A DNA stretch of 64,000 bases, taken from Allolobophora icterica (lineage: Eukaryota > Annelida > Clitellata > Crassiclitellata > Lumbricidae). The notes under the pieces are model-generated. The model was not told where the DNA came from. It did no database searches and worked only from the letters and a program-made list of their open reading frames with translations. A program made the translations under genes and the position numbers. Location: the NCBI GenBank assembly GCA_963556255.1, contig OY744616.1, forward strand, positions 1,701,110 to 1,765,109. Reading direction: 5' to 3'. Positions 43,835 through 54,850 of this stretch are shown piece after piece (position 1 is the first letter of the stretch; the number at the start of each line of letters is the position of its first letter).

Positions 43835-45192
43835 GGGGCCATCCATATATTACGTACACAAAAACCCGGGAAAATTGGACCCCTCCCCCTGTTCGTAAGC
43901 GTACTTTCTTCCACCACCACCCCCCTGCGTACGTACGCTTGACGCACACCCCCTCCCGAAGACCAGCTGCAGAAAGTGTCTCGGCAGCGACTGTCTGCAC
44001 TTTAGGCTAGATTATTGAAGGATGAGTGAGGGTCAATATAGACAAATTATAGGTGTCTCGTTCACAGCACAGAATAACCAGTCTTGTTGTCAAGACCTTA
44101 AACCTCAAGACCAAGACCAAGACCTTGAACCTCAAGACCAAGACCAAGACCTTGAACCTCAAGACCAAGACCTTGAACCTCAAGACCAAGACCAAGACCA
44201 AGACCTTGAACCTCAAGACCAAGACCGAGACCAAGACCCCAAAAAATCACAGTCGTATCCAGACTTCTATTCCTTACTAAAAATTGTCCAGTCGGACTAC
44301 TCGTTATTTTAATGAAAACATGATTTTTTTCTTTTATTCAAGCAAAACAACTCTAAATGCAGACTGCAGAGAATTCCGAATTCATATTTACAAAAGTCCT
44401 TCATGCGAAATGTTATTCCAAATGCCTGTTGAATTTTATAAAAACCAATTTGCTCAGAATTTTCTGACCAAGAAAGTGGGGCCTCATAAAAATTCTGCCA
44501 TGTGAAAAAACACGGTCTACAAGTGCTGAAATCGCTAGCACACAAAGCAGCTTTTCAAGAACCGGATGTAAATGTACAAATTAATCATGAGTGTTTTGAA
44601 ATCATTCCATGGTAAATAACCGGAAGTCAAAACAATTGTCCAAAACAACAGTGAATTAAGCCTCATTCACACCGTGTAAATACTAAAGCAATAACTGTAT
44701 GAGTAATTATTGGATAAATTTTTAAAATTCTTGCCGTTTGTTAAAATTAATGACTGTTGATATTGACAAAAGTCTTGGTCTTGGTCTTGCAAAACCAAGA
44801 CCAAGACCTTGAACCTCAAGACCAAGACCAAGACCAAGACCAAGATCTTGAACCTCAAGACCAAGACCAAGACCTTTGGTCTCAAGACCAAGACCAAGAC
44901 CAAGACTTTTAAAAATGAACTCGAGTGCACTCGAGACCAAGACCTTGGTCTCGAGGACAACAAGACTGAGAATAACTGCTTTTATATAATGTAATAAAAT
45001 GCCATCGGACGAATAGGACAATACAGAGTTATAAATAGGCTACTGTGGACGTCATAATTAGAAATTTATTTTGTGTACGTACACATTTTGTCCCCCCTCC
45101 CCTCCCCCTGTTCGCACCAATACGCAAAATCGCCAAAATCCGACCCCGGGGGGCCCGACCCCCAATTGCGTACGTAATATGTGGATGGCCCC
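43835..45192. mobile_element. DNA transposon with GGGGCCATCC ends, host of a nested hAT
   Basis: Inverted termini GGGGCCATCCATATATTACG / complement, with TTT on each side (43832-43834, 45193-45195), a possible 3-bp duplication. The unit sequence GCGCC.TTTTACGAG is split by it. No transposase is visible; about 890 bp of its interior is a later hAT insertion. A solo end occurs at 12266-12344. Superfamily not assigned. Confidence 0.8.
44079..44968. mobile_element. hAT-type element with AAGACC arrays, nested
   Basis: Ends CAGTCTTGTTGTC and complement, perfect 8-bp duplication AGAATAAC (44071-44078, 44969-44976). Both ends carry arrays of CAAGACC words (44094-44240, 44775-44945). Open frames through these arrays are repeat artefacts. 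Confidence 0.9.
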
Positions 45193-46242
45193 TTTACGAG
45201 TTTCTTTAACGAGGCGCTGTATAATTCTGCCATTACGAATTACAAACTGACGAGAAAGCATTTAAATGTGCCTTGAATTCGTTGGCCATGCAAATTGCAT
45301 AATTTGTGATAAGATTTATTTTCCTGTGCAGATCTTTAGAAGTGCATCGTTGAGGTGAGATCTTAATTAAGCGTGGAACGTTGGAAATCTAAAATCTACC
45401 AATTGGGGCCTATATCTTTTCGACAACCAGGAGCGCAGTCTATCATTCGATTGTAAGATTTAAGCAAGATCGAGTCAGCTTTTTATATTGGCGCCCCCGG
45501 AAGTAAATGGTAGGCCTCTACTAATCTTAATAGTTTAAAGCTTTTCTAGTTTCTGTAGGCCTAGGCCTAAACTTTTTTGGTGCTGAATGCTGAATTTAAG
45601 CATTGGTTTTGCGACTGCAGCGTTGGATCAGATATCAATATGATAAGCTTACTTATGACATTTTTGTGTAACGAAAAATATATATGAACCAAATGTAAAT
45701 GTACATTCTTCACCTTGGGAATCGTATATAATGTCAACCTTGCTCAGTTTCCAATGAATTTAGACTCGTGTGTGATGTGCGCAGTTTTTATTTCACAGAT
45801 TCATAGGCCTACATATACTGCAACCTCCAACCGTTAAATCGCTTCTTGGGCAAAATACTAGACTAACAGGGCCTACAACGGAATGTTTAATAAATTTTGT
45901 AGGCCTATGCATAGGTTGACCGAATAATGCTTATGAACAATAAATGATATCTTGGAATCCTGAACTTCATTCATGAAACCTGCAGTGCGGTACAACTGAA
46001 CCCAATATAGGCCTATCAGGTAACTTTGGCACAACGATTGACACAGGTATATGCTAACTTTCAAATGGTACGGTAATTGTAATTCTAAAAGCACAATGCA
46101 ACGATTCAGTTCCTCTCCCGACCAAAGTCAGTGAATATAACTTAGAAAATTTGCCAAGATATTCATTACACAGTCAAGTAACTGTAGGCCTATACGATAT
46201 ATAGTATTCCTATCATCAATATCATTTAGGTATATATTCCTG
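45193..46242. other. Spacer, start-of-unit repeats, no gene seen
   Basis: 45240-45500 matches the start-of-unit sequence at 1-200, 12360-12600 and 26340-26600. The rest shows only short frames and several TAGGCCTA words. Confidence 0.4.
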
Positions 46243-46641
46243 CAGGGCATATTTTAACTGTATAACTAGTGGGACAAATGTCCCAGTAGTCTTAGGATTT
46301 GTCCCAGTAGTCAGAGTGATTTGTCCCAGGCAATGTATGTATAAAGTACAACTAGTGGGACAAATGTTGCAAGAATTTAAGATTTTTCCCACTAGTAAAA
46401 TGATTAATGACACCCTGTTATTGGTTGGGAGACCCGAGAAAAGTTGGAAAAGAAGGTGATGACTAAAAAAAAAGGTCATCAACTTTTTTTTGGAGATGAA
46501 TTTTTCGAAAAAGTCTGAAAGTTGTAAGTTTGTGGAGATTAATTCCCAAAAAAAGTTCTTCGACCAGATCATGGCCGACTTTCTCCCACACACCTCGGCT
46601 GATTTTGTCCCAGTAGTCAAAATTCCTTAAAATATGCACTG
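46243..46641. mobile_element. hAT-type element, 399 bp
   Basis: Ends CAGGGCATATTTTAA / TTAAAATATGCACTG, perfect 8-bp duplication TATTCCTG (46235-46242, 46642-46649). Repeated word ACTAGTGGGACAAA and its complement near both ends. The long minus-strand frame inside has no recognisable domain. Confidence 0.88.
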
Positions 46642-47059
46642 TATTCCTGTAGGCCTATAACATTGAATAGCACGAGAATCGGAAGACATCAATTCCTTCA
46701 ATCCGTTGCACCGAGGAAGTTCCAGCGTTGATCAAATTGCAAAATTTTATTCAAAGGTATCTGGAATTTTAGCGATTTCCGATCGATGAAGACACGATTC
46801 ATGTATCTTATCGCACGTTTCATCTGTCAGAATTAAGCGCTGATTGGTTCAACGTTCTATTGCAAAATTGCTTTTGTAAGAGAGCAGCATAATTTGGCTG
46901 GTTCGGATCGGGAGTGCCACTGGTGAGTATTTTTCGTGAAATGTAGCTTTGTAGGCAAAATGTCTGATTACAATTGTAAATAGGCATGCAATTAAGCCTA
47001 CAATTAGAGTTGCAATATTCTACAGTCTCAATTTCACAATAAATACGTAAGTAGGCCTA

Positions 47060-47660
47060 GGCCCTAATTATTGTAATCGTAGCCTAAAGTCAAAATGGCT
47101 AAAACGCTACCCGAAAAGCTAAGTGCAAAGCGCCAGGTTATTCTGTCTGACCCCTTTGAATCTTAACCTCGAGAAACAGAAGCAGAGGGGAGAAACACAG
47201 GCAAAATAAATGAACGAGGTAAAGTTATAGGCCACAGATATTTGAAAACCGGTTGAAAGAGACGAATGATTGAGTGGCCTTCAGAATCGTTTACCAGTGC
47301 TGCAGACTGTGAAGTGCTGCAGACTGTGCTGCAGACTGTGAAGACTAGGCCTACATCATGCAAAATGTAAACGCGCTCGCCAGAAGTTAAAAGGCTGTCG
47401 CTGAAGACATCGATGCGCTTAGGTAGGCCCTAATTATTGTAATCGTAGCCTAGTCAAAATGGCTAAAACGCTACCCGAAAAGCTAAGTGCAAAGCGCCAG
47501 GTTATTCTGTCTGACCCCTTTGAATCTTAACCTCGAGAAACAGAAGCAGAGGGGAGAAACACAGGCAAAATAAATGAACGAGGTAAAGTTATAGGCCACA
47601 GATATTTGAAAACCGGTTGAAAGAGACGAATGATTGAGTGGCCTTCAGAATCGTTTACCA
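47060..47660 (+). repeat. Direct duplication of about 245 bp
   Basis: GGCCCTAATTATTG at 47062 begins a segment repeated from 47424; copies end near 47297 and 47659 and are almost identical, separated by about 120 bp. A single diverged copy lies at 26650-26890. Confidence 0.85.
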
Positions 47661-48414
47661 CATGAAATATTGGATTGGGCTCAAAAGAAGGCGCTCGAGG
47701 TAGCCTATATTATTATAGTAACAATAATAACAATTTCTATGCCGCCGAAACACAACCTTGCCTTTACAAGGGCGCAAAAGATGCAAATGTCATCAGAAAT
47801 GTTACACTACCCCCTACAAGGCCTCAACCAATGTAAACACGCATAGCTATATAGGCCTATAGGCCTACCTTCTTACGAAATACTGGCTCTATGACAGAGG
47901 TTTATTCTGCTGCTTCTGTTTTTATTTTCGCGTGGATATCAGTCCACAGTCATTTCGAAGGTGAAACACTGATCCTTCAGCAGCGTCAATAGCCACTGCC
48001 ACAGTAGCAATTAAAGCATTCTGAAGTCAGTCCGTCTCCGCTAAAATAAAGTTTCAAAGTAATGAATGCAAAGAACAAAATTAATAATTAGCCTATGTTT
48101 TGCTGAGCAGAAAAAAAGAAAAGGCAATCTTAGTCCCAGGGATGCCCTCGAAGTAACCCAGAGAGGAAGCTTCTGGTATGACACGCCGAATGCTATTACT
48201 TTGAAACTCGTTGAGAATTTATTAAAATATTTGACCTCATCATGATCTCAACATGGAAGCCATTAATTTATCAACTATGCTGCATGAAGTTCGACATAAA
48301 CTTCTTTTCCTACTGTTTTCTCTTCTACTAATACCACGTCTTATGCACTATTTTCTCACTGCTGATAGTTTGTGGGGGCCATAATATGTGTTAAAAGGTT
48401 ACAACTTATATGCC

Positions 48415-48700
48415 ATTGAATGACAGGTTTCGCGCAATAAAAACTTAATTATCAGATTCTGCTTGAAGCCTTTATTGACACCTCTTGAACAAATAGAATT
48501 TCCTTGTTTACGTTGAGACACAAAAACTATGACGTCACCAATTTTAGCGCCTTGACCAAGGTAAGATTGAAATCTACATTTAACAGAATAACAACTTAAT
48601 TGCAGTTTATCTTTAGACAATCAGTAAGGTTTCACAGATCTATCAACTGTTTTATGCATTTCAGCAGAATTCCCAAACAATTTTCAGTGGAAAGTTCCAC
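48415..48700 (+). promoter_or_regulatory. 5' block of unit H (CRE + mini-intron)
   Basis: TGACGTCA at 48530-48537, donor CAAG|GTAAGA near 48559 and acceptor TTTATGCATTTCAG near 48663. Here the block lies only about 0.1 kb from the finger exon because the intervening unit intron is missing. Confidence 0.45.
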
Positions 48701-48765
48701 AATTAGCGTCCCCTATGGGCCTGTTTCATTGTTTGCCTCTACGTCGTCAGTTTGAACAAAAGCAG

Positions 48766-49029
48766 GTTCTGAAGAGGGAAAATACATATACCTTTTTGCC
48801 TGGTGTGTCATAACACATTCTCATACTAGTCAGTTGTGAAAAAACACACCAGAAGTCATACTGGAGAGAAACCATATCAGTGCCAGTTATGTCAGAAATC
48901 ATTCACATAACCTTCTCATCTGGAGAAGCACAAAAGAATTCATACTCAAGAGAAACCATATCAGTGGCAGTTATGCAAAAAATCATTAACAAAACATTCT
49001 AATATGGTATCACACAAGAGAACTTACCA
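48766..49029 (+). pseudogene. Decayed first fingers of unit H
   Basis: Homologous to the start of the D exon, but with frame breaks (TACTAGTCAGTTGTGA near 48825), an in-frame TAA within FTQ (near 48907) and a missing A near 49043. Confidence 0.7.
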
Positions 49030-50469
49030 ATGCCAGGTGTGCAAAGCAGTTTTTCTCAGGTTTCCCATCTGAAAGATCATTCAAACATTCATGTTGAAAA
49101 TAAACCGTACAAATGTCAGTTATGCGAATTTATAATTAATCGTAAAAATCATCTAAAGATGCACAAGAGAAAACATACTGGAGTGACACCATACGTTTGC
49201 CAGGTATGTCAGAAAACATTCTCCCAATCTGCTCATATGCAAGACCACATTAGAACCCATACTGGAGAGAAACCTTACCAATGTCGTGTTTGTCAAGGAA
49301 GATTTAGCACATCTTCCAATCTAAAGCAGCATGTTAGAATTCATATTGGAGAGAAACTGTACCAATGCCAATTACGTAAGAAAGCATTTTCACAGAATTC
49401 CACTCTACTGGTTCATATTAGAATCCATACTGGAGAGAAACCTTACCAATGCCATGTTTGTCAAGAAAGATTTACCAGATCTTCTAGCCTAAAAACGCAT
49501 GTTAGAATCCATACTGGAGAAACACCATACAAATGCCGGTTATGTCAAAAAATACTCTCATGTAATTTCACTCTACTGGCTCACAAGAGAACACATACTG
49601 GCGAGAAACCATTCCTTTGTCATGTATGTAATAACTTATTTTCTTCTTCTTCCAGTCTACGAAAACATGTTAGAATTCACACTGGGGAGATGCCTTACAA
49701 ATGCCACGCATGTCAAAGAACTTTTGCCTATGCTTTCATTTTAAGAAACCATGCAAGAATTCACACCGGAGAGAAACCGTACCAATGCCAGTTGTGTGAA
49801 TTCAAAGGTAGTGATTATGGTTATTTAAAGAGGCACATGAGAACACATACAGGAGAGAAACCATACCGTTGCCAGATATGTAAGAAAACTTTCAGATTCA
49901 GTTCAGGTCTGAGAAATCACGAAAAAACACATACTGGAGAAAAACCATACCTTTGCCAGGTATGTCAGAAAACATTCGCATATGCTTCCGATTTGAGAAG
50001 ACACGAAAAAACCCACACAGGACATAAACCATTCCTTTGCCAGGTATGTCAGAAAACTTTCGCATGTTCTTCTTATCTGAAAACTCACGAAAGAACCCAC
50101 TCGGGACAGAAACCCTACCTTTGCCAGGTATGTCAGAAAAGATTTGCACGTGTTTCACAACTGAAAAGTCATGAAATCACCCACTCTGAAGAGAAACCAT
50201 ACCTTTGCCAGGTATGTCCTAAAACATTCACACATGCGTCACGTCTGAAAAGTCATGGAAAAACCCACACTGGAGAGAAACCATACATTTGCCAAATATG
50301 TAAGAAAACATTCTCAAGTACTTCAGCTCTGAGAAGACATGGAAGAATCCTCATAGGAGAGAAACCACTTCTGTGTCCTGTTTGTAACAAAACATTTTCC
50401 CAATCTTCAAAGCTGAAACATCACGAGGTTACTCATTTGGTGGAGAAACCATTTCTGTCTTGCTTGTAA
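49030..50469 (+). CDS. C2H2 zinc-finger array, unit H (about 16 fingers)
   Basis: 479 codons from an ATG created by the 1-bp deletion near 49043, ending ..VEKPFLSCL. Fingers are those of unit B with two extra faults: the fourth has lost its second cysteine (CQLRKKAF) and the fifteenth has lost its last histidine (GRILIGEKP). About 97% identical by eye to B. Could yield a DNA-binding protein if transcribed from the nearby CRE block, but the new start has a weak context, so this may be a recent pseudogene. Confidence 0.6.
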   Translation: MPGVQSSFSQVSHLKDHSNIHVENKPYKCQLCEFIINRKNHLKMHKRKHTGVTPYVCQVCQKTFSQSAHMQDHIRTHTGEKPYQCRVCQGRFSTSSNLKQHVRIHIGEKLYQCQLRKKAFSQNSTLLVHIRIHTGEKPYQCHVCQERFTRSSSLKTHVRIHTGETPYKCRLCQKILSCNFTLLAHKRTHTGEKPFLCHVCNNLFSSSSSLRKHVRIHTGEMPYKCHACQRTFAYAFILRNHARIHTGEKPYQCQLCEFKGSDYGYLKRHMRTHTGEKPYRCQICKKTFRFSSGLRNHEKTHTGEKPYLCQVCQKTFAYASDLRRHEKTHTGHKPFLCQVCQKTFACSSYLKTHERTHSGQKPYLCQVCQKRFARVSQLKSHEITHSEEKPYLCQVCPKTFTHASRLKSHGKTHTGEKPYICQICKKTFSSTSALRRHGRILIGEKPLLCPVCNKTFSQSSKLKHHEVTHLVEKPFLSCL

Positions 50470-50489
50470 AAGACATTTTGGAAATTTAA

Positions 50490-51620
50490 AAAAATCATGT
50501 TGGGATTCATGCTGGATCAATGAAAAGCCAGTGCCAGTAATGCCAGAGAAAATTCTCACGTAATTCTGTTCTGCCGGTTTACAAAATAACCTGTAAGCTT
50601 ACTAGACTGGAACCATATAAATGCCAGTAATGTCAAACAACACCAGTAATCATGTGTTTTACATCTAAGTCTGTATAATGCCATTCTCGTATGGGCTTCA
50701 TATACCCTACTTGTGATATGCAGATGCAAGAATATATGAGTTCCATATGAGAATACTATCATTTGGTTTCTTATGTCCTACATATGAGGCTGATGTCTAA
50801 ATGGCTAAGCTTAAATCTCTACTAGTGAGAAACGTTATCTGTGCCAATTTATGCCATAATCTCCTTTATAATTTAGTGATATCTAAACTCTCATGAGATC
50901 AGTGCTTTTTTTCAGCCGGTACGGCGTTCCGGCACCTTTTTTCAGCTACTAACAATATTTATTTTAATAATAAAAGCAATAATTTAGTTATTTTAATTTA
51001 ATTTCAGTGTTTTGAACTGTTTTCAGTGTTTATTGAGACCCCTCCCAACCCCAATCCCCTTTTTCTGGGAATTTTTGCCCGCCCGTAATTGTTCCGTTCC
51101 GGAACCTATTGTTCCCTTCCGGAACCTTTTTCCAGAAAAAAAGCACTGCATGAGACTCAATAGTGGAGAAACCATTCCTGTGCCATTTATGCCTGAAGCA
51201 GTGCTAACAATGCCGTTTTCGTGACTTAATTGAGAACTCACACTGGAAAGAATCCACTCAATCCAGTTTGTAAAAATTAGTTCCTCTGATCTTCTGGTCT
51301 ATGGGGCCATGCTGGAATTCATACTAGATATCAAACCAGTGTTTTGGAGACGTCTAAGACGAAACATGACATAACACAGTGAAAAGAAACCTTTGTTAGT
51401 CAGGAGACATTCAAATGCAATTCAAACATGGCAGGACATGAAAACTCCCATACTAGATCGAAAATTCTTGTTTCAGGTTTATAAAAAACAAGTCCTCCTC
51501 TTACATTCTGCAGAATCATGTTAGAATCGATACGTTCCAGTTATGTCAGATAGCATTTTGCAACCATTCTACTCTGTCGCTTCACGAGGAAACCCACGTA
51601 AAACACAGAGAAAGTATTAC
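50490..51620 (+). pseudogene. Fossil finger tail behind unit H
   Basis: Near copy of 9659-10790, with the same embedded hAT. Relics at 50520-50580, 51150-51250 and 51530-51600. Confidence 0.7.
50900..51148. mobile_element. hAT-type element shared with unit B
   Basis: CAGTGCTTTTTTTC start and GAAAAAAAGCACTG end, flanked by CATGAGAT / CATGAGAC exactly as at 10056-10315. Slightly shorter, lacking one GGAACG word. Confidence 0.8.
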
Positions 51621-52329
51621 AAAATTGTAAACTGTCTATCTGCTGAGAGTGGAAAATCGGTTTAGGCGATTGTTATGGGTTCTGAATATGTGATGATGTA
51701 CTTGTGTAGAGAAAGAATTTTTGAAAGACTGTTGATTTACAACTCCCAGTGTTTTTAACATAGTGCAAAGAGAATAAAGTGAGTCTCAACCGCAGAATAG
51801 TTTGACAGGATAATGCACACCGAGAAACTCCGCAATGACGTTTGATCTAAAGAAATTATCTGAAATATTTGAACACGTCCAAGATGTTCGAAGCATCTGA
51901 ATAAAAAGCATAATGCAGAATTTTAAGTTAATCAATGCATAATAATGCACATTCATATCTGGCAATTAGTATTTGTATCAAAAGTTAAGAATTTTAAGTA
52001 CAAAACTTTTGAATGTTTGTGTTCACGACCTGTTGGTCAAGTTTTTGATGTTTTAGGAACATGTTTAGTTCGACAGATTTTGTGTCAAAGTAAGCACTTC
52101 AACTATGCTGATCTATTTTATTTTGCAATGATAGAAGGATCTTCATTGTTGCGTTTTACTCACATCCTTAGTTGCTTTTACTAAGTTCACTCGCTTACAA
52201 GGATCTTTTTCTTATTTTATTCTCTGACTTATTGTTGTTTACTAATTTTTAACCTTAGGTAGTCAGTTATGAAAAACTATGATTGCCTATGCACACTTTA
52301 GAACATACTGGTTGGGTAACATTTTGCAT

Positions 52330-52625
52330 TTTGAAAAAAAATTAGTTCGATTAAGGTGGACAATTCAACCACACTGAGCTGTTTTAATTTAGCCTAGTTT
52401 GATGATACTTTTCAATGATCAAGGGCCATGTTTGTTGTTTTATTGTTGTTTACTCGCTTAAACCTTACTGTAGGCCCTACTGTAGATTAATGTACTCCCA
52501 AGGTGCCGGTAATTTAGGAGATAATTTCACGCAAAATCAGCAGCAATGGTACAATTGAAATGTCTTGGGAAATAAACTTTGTTTAATCTTACTGTGTGTT
52601 GTAAATAAACTACTAGTGACATTGC
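52330..52625 (+). terminator. Conserved 3' block of unit H with AATAAA
   Basis: Same block as behind B; AATAAA at 52571-52576 and again near 52607. Confidence 0.45.
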
Positions 52626-53247
52626 ATCCATTGTACAACCATTAGAAGACATGTCCGCAGTGAGTAACAGAATGATGTCCCTTAGCGTAGACCTGTATGC
52701 AATCACTTCGATTTAACCTCTGGCCAACGCGTTTACATTTTTTTTATGTATATAGGCTAGGCCTATAGTCTTTCCGTTAATCAGTTCTGTTGAAAAATGT
52801 ACTTCTTATATTCTTTCTATGGTGAATAGGCTACTTTTCTCATTTCCCATAAGAGGGTTGGTTGGATGGAGAACAAGGCACCACTCGCCCTTCTCTTTGC
52901 TAGGCCTACTTCACGAATAATGGAAACGCGTTTGCCATAGCATAGAAGAAATCTTCTAAATAAGCCAAGATCGGATGCAGTGATTGCATACGGGAGGCAC
53001 AGACGGTGGCGAAATGAATTTTTGCAAATTTTTTGTATCACTTGCCCTCAAAGTTTCAATGATGATCACGCGAAAGACCATGTCAGCATATATGTTCCAA
53101 GGATCCAAAGAGTGTGCATATGTAAAACTTCAGACTCGATAGGCTTCGTATACACTGTGTACAAGAACGTTGATCAATTTTCGACTTCAGATTTGAACCA
53201 AATTTCACCAATCTGCCGCTCAATAGCTGCCTATAACAGTCTGATAT

Positions 53248-53437
53248 GGGATGCGGTGGTGTAGAGGTATGTTCTGTTCCTTGTAACCGGAGGGTCGCAG
53301 GTTCTAATCTTCCTCAAGTCACTGCCTATAGCGACCTCGGACAAGTTGTTCACCAACAATTTTCTGTGAGGAAGGCAACGGGAAAGCACCTCACTCATCT
53401 CATCCCCGGGCGACATAAAAACAAGGAACCTATCATC
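53248..53437 (+). mobile_element. tRNA-derived SINE (family 1), copy 2
   Basis: Same family and same paralogous site as 5588-5795; CAGTCTGATA on both sides. B box is GCAGGTTCTAATC (one change from consensus). Confidence 0.75.
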
Positions 53438-53874
53438 CAGTCTGATACAAAATTTACTCGACTGATTCTGTTGCCAATTTCGAAATGGTTTAGACTCAAA
53501 AGTCCAGCCAAAACCTCAGAATTTCGTTTCGATTGGTTTTTCTGTCGTACCTATAGGCTTACCAAAAATGCTCTGGAATGTGTAAGCCGCATAGTCAATC
53601 ACGAAGTTTATTTCCATTATGTGGCCTAACCTTTTTGTGAATTCTGATTGAATCCAGTAGTTTAACGATATAATTATTAGGCCCATTTAGCCCGAAAGGC
53701 CGTTGCCGCCAATTGGATAGGCCTATAGGCTACTTTGAACAATTCTCGTATAGGCCTATAGGCTAAAAATGACCGCCTATAGCCTCTAAATATACCGTGA
53801 TATAACCGAAATTTAGGAGTAATTAGGCCTAACTGTAATCGGATTAGCTTAGTGGTATAGTGAATACGCTTATA

Positions 53875-54646
53875 CACGGTGGTTCAATAAAAAGTAAGCC
53901 AAACTTTTTATTTCATATAAGTACTTCTAGCATGAAAACAGTATTTAATATTTTTATGAAGAAACTCTCGGTAGTATGGTTTGATTATTTAATTAAAGAT
54001 GATGTTCAAAATGTCCTCCTTCTGCTTGCACGCAAGCCTGGAGGCGCTGGCGCCATTGGGCAACAGCATCGTCGATTATCCTCTTATCCAGACCATCCCA
54101 CATCTGCCACTACAAATGACGCGGTCGACTGACCCTGTTACACTAGTGTTTCTAAGCAATTTATCTAATCCGCTTCTGGTCCAATGTTTTTCTGGAAACT
54201 CTCGTAGAAATTGACGGCTGCTATAATTCTTGGATTCCCTCAAACCTTTATCATGTGTAACAGGGTCAGTCGACCGCGTCATTTGTAGTGGCAGATGTGG
54301 GATGGTCTGGATAAGAGGATAATCGACGATGCTGTTGCCCAATGGCGCCAGCGCCTCCAGGCTTGCGTGCAAGCAGAAGGAGGACATTTTGAACATCATC
54401 TTTAATTAAATAATTGACCAGAATCTTCTTTACTAAAAGGCATTTCTTTCGGAAATTGCTAGTTTCTTGTCTATGTTTTCTATCGTATTATCGTCTGCTT
54501 TTTTAGTAGGAAATAAAAAGCGGAGGTCAATAAAATAAAAAGTAAGTATGTGCATATTTTTATTTTGAAAATATTATTAATAAAATATAGTTCAAGTTTT
54601 AATATTTGTTTATAAAGTTTGGCTTACTTTTCATTGAACCACCGTG
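53875..54646. mobile_element. Inverted-duplicated Tc1/mariner remnant
   Basis: Inverted termini CACGGTGGTTCAAT with TA on each side (53873-53874, 54647-54648), the TA target of the Tc1/mariner group. Two arms of about 160 bp (53985-54145 and 54245-54405) are perfect inverted copies of each other; each encodes, pointing outwards, the C-terminal tail of a mariner-type transposase (IDDAVAQWRQRLQ..GGHFEH then stop). The catalytic domain is absent. Confidence 0.88.
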
Positions 54647-54850
54647 TATAAGTGTGCTCATCATCTACAAATTTCTTGGTCCTGTGCCAGCTAGGTGGTG
54701 TCCATTCCTCTCTTGGCTGGGTAAGGCAGCCGCTGAGCCAAGCAATAGACCTCGTTCGCCCTCGGGTGTCCTTCCAACACCTACCTCCTGCGTTGGCCAG
54801 CTATTTTCGGAGTTCCTGGGCAATGCGACCAATGTTCAGGGTATAGGCCT

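Noticed and set aside
44022..44312. Frames reading DQDQDLEPQ repeats (and 44667-45021)
   Set aside because: They are the CAAGACC arrays of a hAT element, open in several frames on both strands.
46222..46620. 132-codon minus-strand frame
   Set aside because: Lies almost wholly inside a 399-bp hAT element, with no recognisable domain.
53999..54399. Paired frames reading SSFCLHASLEALAPLG
   Set aside because: Antisense of the mariner transposase tail in each inverted arm.
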